DNA of 7,114 nt from an uncultured Holophagaceae bacterium (GTDB lineage: Bacteria > Acidobacteriota > Holophagae > Holophagales > Holophagaceae): assembly GCA_903876615.1 (NCBI GenBank), contig CAIRAS010000038.1, forward strand, positions 1 to 7,114. The letters run 5' to 3'. The position numbers were made by a program, and so were the translations under genes. This document shows, piece after piece, positions 1 to 6,619 of this stretch (its first letter is position 1; every line of letters starts with the position of its first letter). The notes beneath the pieces were generated by a model. It had not been told where the DNA came from. It saw only the letters and a list, made by a program, of their open reading frames with translations, and made no database searches.

Positions 1-221
1 GTCCAGGTCCAGGCCGTGGGGCCGCCGGTGCTGGTGTCGGTGAAGGCCAGGGACTGCCCCACCACGGGGCTGCCCGGAGCCGCGGCGAAGGCCGCCACGG
101 GTGCGCTGGCCGTCACTGCGGGTGGCGCGGCGCTGCCGGAGGACTGGCAGGCCAGGATGACCAGCACGCCCGCGAGCAGCGTGGGCAGCAGCAGCGGGTG
201 CAGGTCGCGGGCTGCCTTCAT
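1..221 (-). CDS. Lipoprotein with PKD domain (N-terminal part, runs off the window)
   Basis: The frame is open from an ATG at 221-219 to the left edge, giving 73 residues; the gene continues outside the window. Residues 10-25 form a hydrophobic signal ending in a lipobox (V-I-L-A-C, Cys25), so the product is probably a lipid-anchored exported protein. Residues 41-73 read like the start of a PKD domain: PVAAF, then a Pro-Gly-Ser-Pro turn, VVGQSLAFTDTST, and TAWTW just at the edge, where PKD domains continue with a FGDG-like strand. PKD domains are extracellular beta-sandwiches that usually serve binding or spacing in surface proteins and secreted enzymes. The ATG shares the four bases ATGA with the stop of the upstream phosphatase gene, and no strong Shine-Dalgarno sequence is visible, so translation is probably coupled. 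The C-terminal function cannot be known from here. PKD assignment is by pattern recognition of a half domain. Confidence 0.8.
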   Translation of the reverse strand, partial: MKAARDLHPLLLPTLLAGVLVILACQSSGSAAPPAVTASAPVAAFAAAPGSPVVGQSLAFTDTSTGGPTAWTW

Positions 222-1771
222 CGGGCCCGGGTCTTGAGGGGCGCCGCCACAGTCCAGGTGTGGTCCACGGACCCGTTCTTCACCGTGGCGGTCTCGGCGG
301 CAGGTAGCCAGGTGCGGATGTACTGGGCCGTCACCTTGTCCGGCGCCACGGTCACCCGCAGGTGGCCGCTGCTGCTCAGGATGGTGCCGGCGGCATAGTG
401 GTAGGCGGCGGCCAGGGTGGCCCCGCTCTGGTTGTTCACGGCGCTGGGCTGGGGTACCTCCTGGTAGACGATGCCGTCCAGGTCCTGCTTGGCGTAGAGG
501 TGGTCGTGGCCGTGGAAGACGGCGGTGACGCCGGTGCGCACCAGCAGGGTGTGGATGGGCTCGGTCCAGGTGGGCCGCCTGGTGGCGTAGCCCGCGGTGC
601 CGTCGGCGTTCTTGCCGCCCCACTCGTAGAAAGGCGCCGCCTCGATGCCACCGCGCATCTGGCCGTCGAGGCCGCCCACCAGGTTGTGGATGAAGACGAA
701 CTTGTACTTGGCGGTGCTGGCGGTGAGGGTCTGCTGCAGCCAGGCGTACTGCCGGTCCCCGAGGGTGAGGTTCCAGGCGTCCTGGCCCGGCTGCTTGCCG
801 GTGTTCCAGAAGGGGTCCAGCGCCACGAAGAGCGCATCGCCCCAGGTCCAGGCGTACCAGGTGGCCCGCTTGCCCACGAAGGGCTCGTCCACGCCATCCC
901 CCGTGTAGAAGGCGTCCGGCACCGGGTTCACGAAGGTGCGCTGGCGGGCCTGGGTGGTCCAGATGGCCAGGTTGCTGGCGGTGCCATTGAGGAACCAGCC
1001 GGACTCGCCTTCGTGGTTGCCGTTCACCAGGAAGACGGGTGCTGTAGCGCTCATCGTGCCGAGGTTGCCCCGCTCATAGGTGTAGCGCGCGGCCACCGTG
1101 GCGTAGTCCGGCGCGGACTGGACCATGGCGCTGAGGGGCCCCGTGTGCTTCTCGCACATGAAGGTGTCCCCCAGGTCGATGTGGAAGTCCGGCGCGCCGG
1201 CGGCGACGTTGCCCAGGGACCGGAGGTAGATGTCCAGGCTGGAGTTCTCGTCCATGTGGCTGTCGGCCTGGACCGTGAAGGTGAAGGTGCTGCCAGCGGG
1301 CCGGGCCGTGTGGAAGGCGTAGTCCGCCGTGGGCCCGTAGGATCCTCCGGCGGGCTGGTAGTAAAGCCGGTAGTAGTAAGGGGTGTTGGCGGCGAGGCCC
1401 GTGAGCGCCAGCTCCACCGGTGTGCCGGCGACGAGGGCCACGGTGGGGGACAGGATCGGATAGGCCCCGCGCACCGTGCCGCAGGCCAGGTAGACCGTTC
1501 CGCCCTGGGTGGGGGACAACACGTTGGCTTTGATGGAGCTGCTGGTGGGGCTGCCCAGGAGGATGCTGCCGGCGAAGACGCCGGGCGTGCCCGTGCCTCC
1601 GGTGTCATCCGTGCCGCCGCTGACCGGGGCGCTAGAGCCTCCCGAGGAGCCGCAGGCGGCCAGCAGGAGCAGGAGGGCGGCCAGCAGAAGGGTCCCCAAC
1701 CAGTCCAGGTTCCACCGCCGCCCAGGGGTGACTTCAAGGCCGAAACGGGCTTCAGGGGGCTCCGGGCTCAC
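218..1771 (-). CDS. Exported lipoprotein metallophosphatase (calcineurin-like, with N-terminal FnIII-like domain)
   Basis: A 517-residue protein. It starts at a GTG (1771-1769) supported by GGAG five bases upstream. A long polar N-terminus with a twin arginine (R18-R19) precedes a hydrophobic run ending in the lipobox L37-A-A-C40, followed by a Gly/Ser/Thr-rich tether (41-64). Residues about 66-156 look like the fibronectin-III-like domain found before purple-acid-phosphatase-type catalytic domains (the NTPYYYRLYY strand is typical). The catalytic part carries all metallophosphatase motifs in order: D170-S-H172, G201-D202, G251-N-H-E254, H362 and G421-H-D-H424, which bind two metals and hydrolyse phosphate esters. 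The tyrosine after the GD motif that gives true purple acid phosphatases their colour is absent (GDTFM), so a PhoD-like or generic metallophosphoesterase is a better name. The substrate is unknown. It is probably periplasmic or surface-exposed and is co-translated with the PKD lipoprotein downstream. Confidence 0.92.
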   Translation of the reverse strand: MSPEPPEARFGLEVTPGRRWNLDWLGTLLLAALLLLLAACGSSGGSSAPVSGGTDDTGGTGTPGVFAGSILLGSPTSSSIKANVLSPTQGGTVYLACGTVRGAYPILSPTVALVAGTPVELALTGLAANTPYYYRLYYQPAGGSYGPTADYAFHTARPAGSTFTFTVQADSHMDENSSLDIYLRSLGNVAAGAPDFHIDLGDTFMCEKHTGPLSAMVQSAPDYATVAARYTYERGNLGTMSATAPVFLVNGNHEGESGWFLNGTASNLAIWTTQARQRTFVNPVPDAFYTGDGVDEPFVGKRATWYAWTWGDALFVALDPFWNTGKQPGQDAWNLTLGDRQYAWLQQTLTASTAKYKFVFIHNLVGGLDGQMRGGIEAAPFYEWGGKNADGTAGYATRRPTWTEPIHTLLVRTGVTAVFHGHDHLYAKQDLDGIVYQEVPQPSAVNNQSGATLAAAYHYAAGTILSSSGHLRVTVAPDKVTAQYIRTWLPAAETATVKNGSVDHTWTVAAPLKTRAR

Positions 1772-1776
1772 GGGTT

Positions 1777-1780
1777 CTCC
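1777..1780 (-). promoter_or_regulatory. Ribosome binding site deciding the GTG start of the phosphatase gene
   Basis: On the minus strand the sequence reads GGAGAACCCGTG, so GGAG lies five bases before the GTG at 1771-1769. No in-frame ATG lies between this GTG and the hydrophobic signal segment. The site therefore fixes the start, although it gives an unusually long 26-residue leader before the lipoprotein signal core. Confidence 0.65.
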
Positions 1781-1908
1781 AGACGGGGAGCAGGCCTCGG
1801 GCCCGTTCCGATTTCAGTCTAGACAGGGAGCAGGGCCCCCTGGTTGAGTCCCCTGGACTGCAAGCTGGCATGGCCGAACGGTGGCTCCAGGCGGGGGAGC
1901 ACCCCCTG

Positions 1909-1956
1909 CAACCCAAGCCCGGCCGGGCCCCTGGGGGTCTGGCCGGGCTCGGGTTG
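1909..1956 (-). terminator. Strong stem-loop after the metalloprotease gene (probable terminator or attenuator)
   Basis: Arms 1909-1924 and 1941-1956 pair over 16 bases with one G-U wobble and a 16-base loop, starting 12 bases beyond the metalloprotease stop. A second small hairpin (1893-1897 with 1902-1906, GGGGG/CCCCC) follows directly in the transcript. There is no T-rich run after either stem, so this is not a classic intrinsic terminator. It may act with Rho, or only stabilise the 3' end of the message. The remaining intergenic stretch up to 1771 shows no convincing promoter; a TAGACT box near 1812-1817 (minus strand) lacks a good -35 partner. Confidence 0.55.
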
Positions 1957-1967
1957 GGGTCGTGTGT

Positions 1968-4610
1968 CTAGAGGCCGGTGCGCGTGACCATCGCTTTGAG
2001 GGTCTCGTCGATGGAGGCGAGGCACTCGGCGAAGTGGGCGCGGGTCTCCTTGCTGGGGGCGGGCTTGGCAGCCGCGACGCGCAGCTGGGCGGCCAGGCCC
2101 TTCAGGCCCTCGCGGGCCAGGGCCCGGGCATCTTCCGGCGTGGCGGGGTTGGCCCGCAGGACCAGGCCCACCAGGTTGCGGAGGTGCTCCTTCTGCAGGT
2201 TCCGCCGCAGCGTGGGGGCTTCCTTGCCGGTCTTGGCTTCGCTCCAGATGGCGCCCTGGAGGGTCTCGAAGAGCTCGGAGAGCCGGAAGGCCGCCTTGGG
2301 GTCGGCCAGCTTGTCGGTGGCGTCGAGAATCCGGGTCGCCACACCCACGTTCATCAGCTGGCTCAGCGTCTGGCGCTGGACCGAGAGCAGGCGGCTGCTC
2401 AGGGAGTAGTCCGGGTTCATGCCCCGCTCGAACTGGTTGACCGTCAGCTTGGCCATGAACTCGGGCCGGAAGCGGAAGGACTCCGCGCTGAACAGGCCGG
2501 TCTCCAGCAGCTTCAGGGCCTCGCGCTGCCGGGCGGCAGGCACCGGCGTGAAGGGCGCCCGGGGGCTGCCCGCATGGTCGCGCAGGTGGACCACGCCGCC
2601 CACGTATTTGGCGGCGAGGTTGGAGGTCAGGGCCACCTGGCCCAGGGCGCCGTCGAAGTTCCGGCGCAGGATCGCGTAGCTCTCGCCGTCCTTCAGCTGC
2701 TTGTCCTGGAGGCGGTCCCAGAGCTCGCGGCTGAGCTGCAGGCGCTTCCGGTAGTAGCCCAGGGGATCGGCGCCCAGGTCGCGGCGGTTCACCTCGGGGT
2801 CCATCCCGTCCATGCCCGGGAACCCGGCCTCTTCATCGGTGCCGTAGGCCAGGAGGGGCTCCTTGTGGCTGCGGGCGGCGATGCGGGCCAGCTCGGCCTT
2901 CTCGCCGGCCGGCTCCAGGGGCTTGTAGCCGTATTCGATGGCCCAGTAGTCGTAGGGGCCGAGGGTGCTCATGACGTACTCGCCCTGGGGCTGGCCCTTG
3001 GTGGCGACGTTGAGGGCGTTGTAGTCCATGACGGAGCCCGTGAGCCCGTTCGTGCGGGTAAAGGTCGAGTCCTGGAGCTGGGCCTCAGTGTAGATCGTGG
3101 AGGCCCGGAAGTTGTGGCGCAGGCCCAGGGTGTGGCCCACCTCGTGGGTGACCACGTCCTTCAGCACGGCCATCACGTAGGCGTCGGCCTCGGGGCTGTC
3201 GGGCTCCAGCTCGCCGCGGGCCTCCAGCAGGTCCATGGCGAAGGCCAGCTCCTGGGTCGCCTCGGCTTCGTAGGCGCAGGACTGGGCCTCCTGGTGCCCG
3301 TGGAGTCGGGGCAGCTCCTCCACCACCTGGCGGCGCGGAGCGCGGGTCCAGATATCCCCCACGCCGATGTCGGCGTCGAGGATCTCGCCGCTGCGTGGGT
3401 CCACGCGGCTGGGGCCGATGGCGAAGCCGATGTCCGTGCCGACCAGCCAGCGCACGGAGGCGTGGCGGGTGTCGTGGGTGTCCCAGGCCGCATCCTGGGG
3501 CTGCACTTCCACGCGCACCGCGTCCTTGAAGCCAATGCGCTCGAAGGCCTTGTTCCACTCGAGGATGCCCGCCGTCACGGTCTTGCGGTACTTCTCCGGC
3601 ATGTTGCGGTCCAGCCAGTAGGTGATGGGCTGCCGGGGCTCGCTGAGGGCCGCCGCAGGGTCCTTCTTCTCCAGCCGCCAGCGGTGCACGAGCCGCTGTT
3701 TGGGGTCGGGGTTGAGGTCATGGGTGAAGTCCCAGCGGGTGGTCACGAAGTAGCCCACGCGCTCATCCGCCAGCCGGGGCCGCATGGGCTCCGGCAGGGT
3801 CGAGAGGGTGTAGTGGAAGCCCAGGAAGAGGCTGCGCACATCCTCGAGGGTGCTGGGCAGGGGTGTGAAGGGCGGGGGCGTGGCACCCGGCATGGAGGGC
3901 GGCGGCAGCATCAGCTTGGCCAGGGCGTAGTGGGCGCTGACGGTGAAGGCGGCCTGGTCGGCGGTGCCGCGCACTTTCACGAAGCTACTGTTGGCCTTGT
4001 CCAGGCTGTAGGGCTGGCGGAAGGCCGCCTCGAGCTCCGTGGCGCCCATGGGGATGTCGTTCAGGAGCAGGGCGTTGGCCTCCACGAGGAAGGTCTTCCG
4101 CTCGGGGTGGGGCTGGCTCAGCACCGGGGCCGAGGCCAGCAGGCTGTCCGAGAAGCCCTCCCGCACGGCGCGGGCGATGGGCGTGCCCTCCTTGGCAGTG
4201 AAGTCCAGGTTCTTGGCGATCAGCTGCAGGTGGTTGCCGATGCGCTTGAACTGCACCACGTGGGTGTCACCCATCATGCCGCCGTAGATGCCGCGCTCGC
4301 CGATGCCCTGCGTGGTGCTGACCGCGAAGAAGTAGGGCTGGTCGAGCTGGGCGGGGCTCAGCTCGAGCCAGACCTTCTCGTCTTTCTGCCAGAGCGGGAA
4401 GAGCCCCGGGAGCTCCTGGGCGTCCTTGATGATCTCGGCAAAGGGTTTGAGGGCGTTCGGGGCCGGTGCCGCCGGAGTCGCCGGGCTGGCTGGGGCGGTG
4501 GCAGGAGCCTTGGCGCCGGGCGCCGGGGCCTTGTCGGCGGGTGGGGTCTGGGCCACCAGACACAGGGGAAGGGCCGCCAGGGCGACGGATCGCAGGGAAC
4601 GCCAGGTCAT
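1968..4610 (-). CDS. Secreted zinc-dependent metalloprotease, DUF5117/DUF5118 (metzincin-like) family
   Basis: An 880-residue exported protease. The ATG start is backed by GGAGGT six bases upstream. Residues 1-20 form a signal peptide (basic start, hydrophobic core LAALPLCLVA), followed by an Ala/Pro-rich linker (about 22-52). The zinc site is unmistakable: H489-E-x-x-H493-x-x-G-x-x-H499, with three histidine ligands and a glutamate base. A Met-turn follows about 30 residues later (S526-V-M528-D-Y), as in metzincins. The N-terminal half (about 54-330) matches my memory of the DUF5118 and DUF5117 regions that precede this catalytic domain in large proteins annotated simply as zinc-dependent metalloprotease. 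The C-terminal third is mainly helical and of unknown role. The length fits that family. The substrate is unknown; it probably acts in the periplasm or outside the cell. It is transcribed divergently from regB, sharing a 148-base control region that contains a predicted RegA operator. Catalytic class is certain; the exact family name rests on recall. Confidence 0.93.
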   Translation of the reverse strand: MTWRSLRSVALAALPLCLVAQTPPADKAPAPGAKAPATAPASPATPAAPAPNALKPFAEIIKDAQELPGLFPLWQKDEKVWLELSPAQLDQPYFFAVSTTQGIGERGIYGGMMGDTHVVQFKRIGNHLQLIAKNLDFTAKEGTPIARAVREGFSDSLLASAPVLSQPHPERKTFLVEANALLLNDIPMGATELEAAFRQPYSLDKANSSFVKVRGTADQAAFTVSAHYALAKLMLPPPSMPGATPPPFTPLPSTLEDVRSLFLGFHYTLSTLPEPMRPRLADERVGYFVTTRWDFTHDLNPDPKQRLVHRWRLEKKDPAAALSEPRQPITYWLDRNMPEKYRKTVTAGILEWNKAFERIGFKDAVRVEVQPQDAAWDTHDTRHASVRWLVGTDIGFAIGPSRVDPRSGEILDADIGVGDIWTRAPRRQVVEELPRLHGHQEAQSCAYEAEATQELAFAMDLLEARGELEPDSPEADAYVMAVLKDVVTHEVGHTLGLRHNFRASTIYTEAQLQDSTFTRTNGLTGSVMDYNALNVATKGQPQGEYVMSTLGPYDYWAIEYGYKPLEPAGEKAELARIAARSHKEPLLAYGTDEEAGFPGMDGMDPEVNRRDLGADPLGYYRKRLQLSRELWDRLQDKQLKDGESYAILRRNFDGALGQVALTSNLAAKYVGGVVHLRDHAGSPRAPFTPVPAARQREALKLLETGLFSAESFRFRPEFMAKLTVNQFERGMNPDYSLSSRLLSVQRQTLSQLMNVGVATRILDATDKLADPKAAFRLSELFETLQGAIWSEAKTGKEAPTLRRNLQKEHLRNLVGLVLRANPATPEDARALAREGLKGLAAQLRVAAAKPAPSKETRAHFAECLASIDETLKAMVTRTGL

Positions 4611-4616
4611 GGGTCT

Positions 4617-4622
4617 ACCTCC
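4617..4622 (-). promoter_or_regulatory. Ribosome binding site of the metalloprotease gene
   Basis: The minus strand reads GGAGGT followed by six bases (AGACCC) and the ATG at 4610-4608. This near-perfect Shine-Dalgarno sequence fixes the start that yields the signal peptide. Confidence 0.8.
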
Positions 4623-4685
4623 GGTTGCAGGGAACGGACCCCAGTGTTACGAGGCATGGCGCCGCTGGTTTACGGGCCTGATTGT

Positions 4686-4716
4686 CCTGGGCTGCGACAT
4701 CCTGACGCAGCCCAGG
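4686..4716. promoter_or_regulatory. Predicted RegA/PrrA operator in the divergent metalloprotease-regB promoter region
   Basis: A perfect inverted repeat with 11-base arms (CCTGGGCTGCG at 4686-4696, CGCAGCCCAGG at 4706-4716) around nine bases. Its 19-base core, CTGCGACATCCTGACGCAG (4692-4710), recurs between regA and the next gene with changes only in the three central bases. The core obeys the PrrA/RegA half-site rule GCGNC-N5-GNCGC (GCGAC, ATCCT, GACGC). It is centred 58 bases before the regB start and about 91 before the metalloprotease start, so it could serve autoregulation of regBA, control of the protease, or both. The rest of the 148-base gap (4611-4758) shows no convincing -35/-10 pair on either strand. 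An RNA hairpin is possible, but the second copy lacks the long arms, which favours a protein-binding site. Confidence 0.75.
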
Positions 4717-4758
4717 GATCCCCAGCCCCCCCGTCATTGGTGGGAGAATGGCCCCTTC

Positions 4759-6018
4759 ATGACCCGACCCGGCTCCGACATCTCACTCACCTGGCTGCTG
4801 CGCCTGCGCTGGATCACCGTGGCCTCCCAGACTGCGGCCATCCTGGTGTCTCTGCGCCTCCTGCCGGGTGAGCTTGCCCCGCTGCCGCTGCTGGGCCTGG
4901 TGGCCCTGGGTGCCCTCAGCAACCTGTTCCTGCAGCGGCGGCTGCGGAAGCCGGAGGCGCTGCATCCCTCACTGCCTGGCCTGGTGCTGGGCCTGGACAT
5001 CCTGCTGCTCACGGGCCTGCTCTACTTCAGCGGCGGGGCGGCCAACCCCTTCACGGCCATCTACCTGGTGCACGTCACCCTGGCGGCCGTCGTCATGCGG
5101 GGCGTCTGGGCCTGGGCCCTGGGCGCCCTGGCCATCGCGGGCTTCGGCCTGCTCTTCTTCTGGAATGTGCACGTCCACTCCCTGGCCCACATGGACCACG
5201 GGGGCGGCGGCATTTCGCTCCACCTCGTGGGCATGTGGGTGGCCTTCGCCATCACCGCCGGGCTCATCGCGGCCTTTGTGGGCAGGGTCACCGAGGCGCT
5301 CCGGCAGCGGGACGAAGAGCTGGCGGCTCTGCGGGACCTCAGTGCCCGGCAGGCGCGGCTGGCGGCGCTCGCCACCCTGGCCGCGGGCGTGGCCCACGAG
5401 CTGGGCACCCCCCTGGGCACCATCGCCATCGCGGCCAAGGAGCTCCAGCGCACCGCCGGAGAGCTGGGCCTGGGGGAGACGGGGATCAGCCAGGACGCGG
5501 GCCTGATCCGGCAGGAGGTGGACCGCTGCCGCCGGATCCTCGACCAGCTGGCTGATCCCAGCGGGACCAGTCTCGGCGAGGACTTCCTGGACCTGGCCTG
5601 GTCGGAGCTGGAGGCGGACCTGCTGGAGGGTGTGGCGCCCGAGGATCGGGTCCGCCTGGTCTTCGACTGGCCCCCGGAAGCCTGTGGCGCCATGCCCCGG
5701 CGCGGTCTGGCGCGGGCCCTGCGCGCCGTGGTGGCCAATGCCCTGGAGGCCACGGCGCGGCCCGGGCTGGTGCGCGTCTGCGCCCGCCGCGGGCCGGAGC
5801 GCTGGCAGGTGGAGGTGCTTGACCAGGGCTGCGGCATGAGCACCGAGGTGCTGGCGCGGGTGGGCGAGCCCTTCTTCAGCACCAAGCCCACAGGCTCGGG
5901 CATGGGCCTGGGGCTGTTCCTGGCCCGCACCTTCGCCGAGCAGCTCGGCGGTGAGCTGCGGGTGGCATCGGCTGCCGGCAGCGGTACCACCGTGCAACTG
6001 GATTGGCCCCATGCCTGA
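4759..6018 (+). CDS. regB: Redox-sensing membrane histidine kinase, RegB/PrrB/RoxS family
   Basis: A 419-residue kinase, slightly shorter than Rhodobacter RegB. Six hydrophobic segments (about 14-32, 40-57, 73-90, 99-113, 116-136, 154-174) anchor it in the inner membrane. Between the third and fourth lies G92-G-A-A-N96-P-F98, the GGxxNPF motif linked to ubiquinone sensing in RegB. The H-box H213-E-L-G-T-P-L holds the phosphorylated histidine. Cys257 in VDRCRRIL corresponds in context to the redox switch cysteine (Cys265 of R. capsulatus RegB). The ATPase part shows an N-box (N327), D355-x-G-x-G, PFFSTK (371-376) and GSGMGLGL. The loop between segments five and six is rich in histidine (138-155). 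The frame stays open upstream to 4426, but the ATG at 4759 matches where RegB proteins begin and lies downstream of the operator; GGGAG is 12 bases upstream, a loose spacing. It phosphorylates the RegA partner encoded next, with which it overlaps by eight bases. Confidence 0.93.
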   Translation: MTRPGSDISLTWLLRLRWITVASQTAAILVSLRLLPGELAPLPLLGLVALGALSNLFLQRRLRKPEALHPSLPGLVLGLDILLLTGLLYFSGGAANPFTAIYLVHVTLAAVVMRGVWAWALGALAIAGFGLLFFWNVHVHSLAHMDHGGGGISLHLVGMWVAFAITAGLIAAFVGRVTEALRQRDEELAALRDLSARQARLAALATLAAGVAHELGTPLGTIAIAAKELQRTAGELGLGETGISQDAGLIRQEVDRCRRILDQLADPSGTSLGEDFLDLAWSELEADLLEGVAPEDRVRLVFDWPPEACGAMPRRGLARALRAVVANALEATARPGLVRVCARRGPERWQVEVLDQGCGMSTEVLARVGEPFFSTKPTGSGMGLGLFLARTFAEQLGGELRVASAAGSGTTVQLDWPHA

Positions 6019-6544
6019 GACCCCGCCTTCGCTGCTGCTGGTGGACGACGATGCGGTCTACCGCGAGCGCCTGGCCAAGGCCATCGCCGCCCGGGGCTAT
6101 GAGGTGCGCACCGCCGCGGACGCCGCCGAGGCGGTGACGCTGGCGGAAGCGGACAGCCCGGAGCTGGCGGTGCTGGACCTCCGCATGCCCGGGGATTCCG
6201 GCCTGGAGCTGCTGCGCCGCCTCAAGGCCATCGATCCCACCACGCGGGTGCTGATGCTCACGGGCTACGGCAGCATCGCCACGGCCCTGGAGGCGGTGCG
6301 GATGGGGGCGGTGCACTACCTCACCAAGCCCGCGGATGTGGATGAGATCCTGGCGGCCTTCGACCCCGAAGCCCCCCGCGCCGAGGCGGATCTGGAGACG
6401 CCCTCCCTGGCCCGGGTGGAGTGGGAGCACCTCCAGCGGGTGCTGTCGGACTGCGAGGGCAACCTCAGCGAAGCCGCCCGCCGCCTGGGCATGCACCGGC
6501 GCAGCCTGCAGCGCAAGGCGGACCGGCGGCGGCCCCTGAAGTAG
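6011..6544 (+). CDS. regA: Response regulator of the RegA/PrrA/RoxR/ActR family
   Basis: A 177-residue regulator, close to the usual length of about 180. The receiver domain (7-118) has the acidic pocket D12-D13-D14, phospho-acceptor D56 (VLDLRMP), switch residue T84 and K106. A short linker (about 119-135) leads to a Fis-like helix-turn-helix: EWEHLQRVL, then GNLSEAARRLGMHRRSLQRKADRRRP (in part, 149-175). This closely resembles the RegA C-terminus (NVSETARRLNMHRRTLQR), so DNA recognition should be alike. It starts at an ATG inside the end of regB (eight-base overlap) without a strong ribosome binding site, implying translational coupling and one kinase-regulator operon. An upstream ATG at 5951 would add 20 unrelated residues and was not used. 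In proteobacteria this regulator controls respiration, photosynthesis, and carbon and nitrogen fixation genes in response to redox state. Two matching DNA sites flank the operon here. Confidence 0.95.
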   Translation: MPETPPSLLLVDDDAVYRERLAKAIAARGYEVRTAADAAEAVTLAEADSPELAVLDLRMPGDSGLELLRRLKAIDPTTRVLMLTGYGSIATALEAVRMGAVHYLTKPADVDEILAAFDPEAPRAEADLETPSLARVEWEHLQRVLSDCEGNLSEAARRLGMHRRSLQRKADRRRPLK

Positions 6545-6555
6545 GGGGCGGGGCG

Positions 6556-6574
6556 CTGCGACAAAGTGACGCAG
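6556..6574. promoter_or_regulatory. Predicted RegA/PrrA operator upstream of the CxxCxC membrane protein gene
   Basis: CTGCGACAAAGTGACGCAG, an inverted repeat (CTGCG/CGCAG inner arms, GCGAC-N5-GACGC) identical to the core in front of regB at 16 of 19 positions; all three differences fall in the central spacer. It lies 12 bases after the regA stop, centred 65 bases before the ATG of the next gene, similar to the 58 bases for regB. The 85-base gap contains no clear terminator for regA and no strong -35/-10 pair, so activator-dependent transcription is plausible. An 8-base palindrome, ACACGTGT, follows at 6579-6586. Confidence 0.75.
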
Positions 6575-6619
6575 GGATACACGTGTTCGGACAGGCATCC
6601 TAGGGGCAGACCCGCTTCT

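Noticed and set aside
362..1822. A 486-codon open frame on the plus strand opposite the phosphatase
   Set aside because: Same reasoning: a compositionally biased mirror of a gene whose catalytic motifs are all intact on the minus strand.
4686..4716. The inverted repeat before regB as a transcription terminator
   Set aside because: It lies between divergent gene starts, where no transcript needs ending, has no T-run on either side, and its core is repeated as a separate site after regA.
4426..4758. N-terminal extension of the RegB kinase by 111 residues
   Set aside because: It would overlap the start of the divergent protease gene, run through the operator and add sequence unlike RegB. The ATG at 4759 places the first membrane segment as in known RegB proteins.
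4611..4758. Sigma-70 style promoters for the protease and regB
   Set aside because: Boxes such as TTTACG, GTAAAC and TAACAC are present but none pairs with a partner at 16-18 bases, so no promoter was called.
1881..4871. A 996-codon open frame on the plus strand opposite the metalloprotease
   Set aside because: Its translation is low-complexity Gly/Val/His/Leu-rich with no domain pattern, while the opposite strand encodes a protease with signal peptide, zinc site and a perfect ribosome binding site. Long antisense frames are expected at this GC content.
4969..6012. A 347-codon minus-strand frame opposite regB (and a 309-codon one at 5061-5990)
   Set aside because: No recognisable motif, biased composition, and fully covered by the well-supported regB gene.
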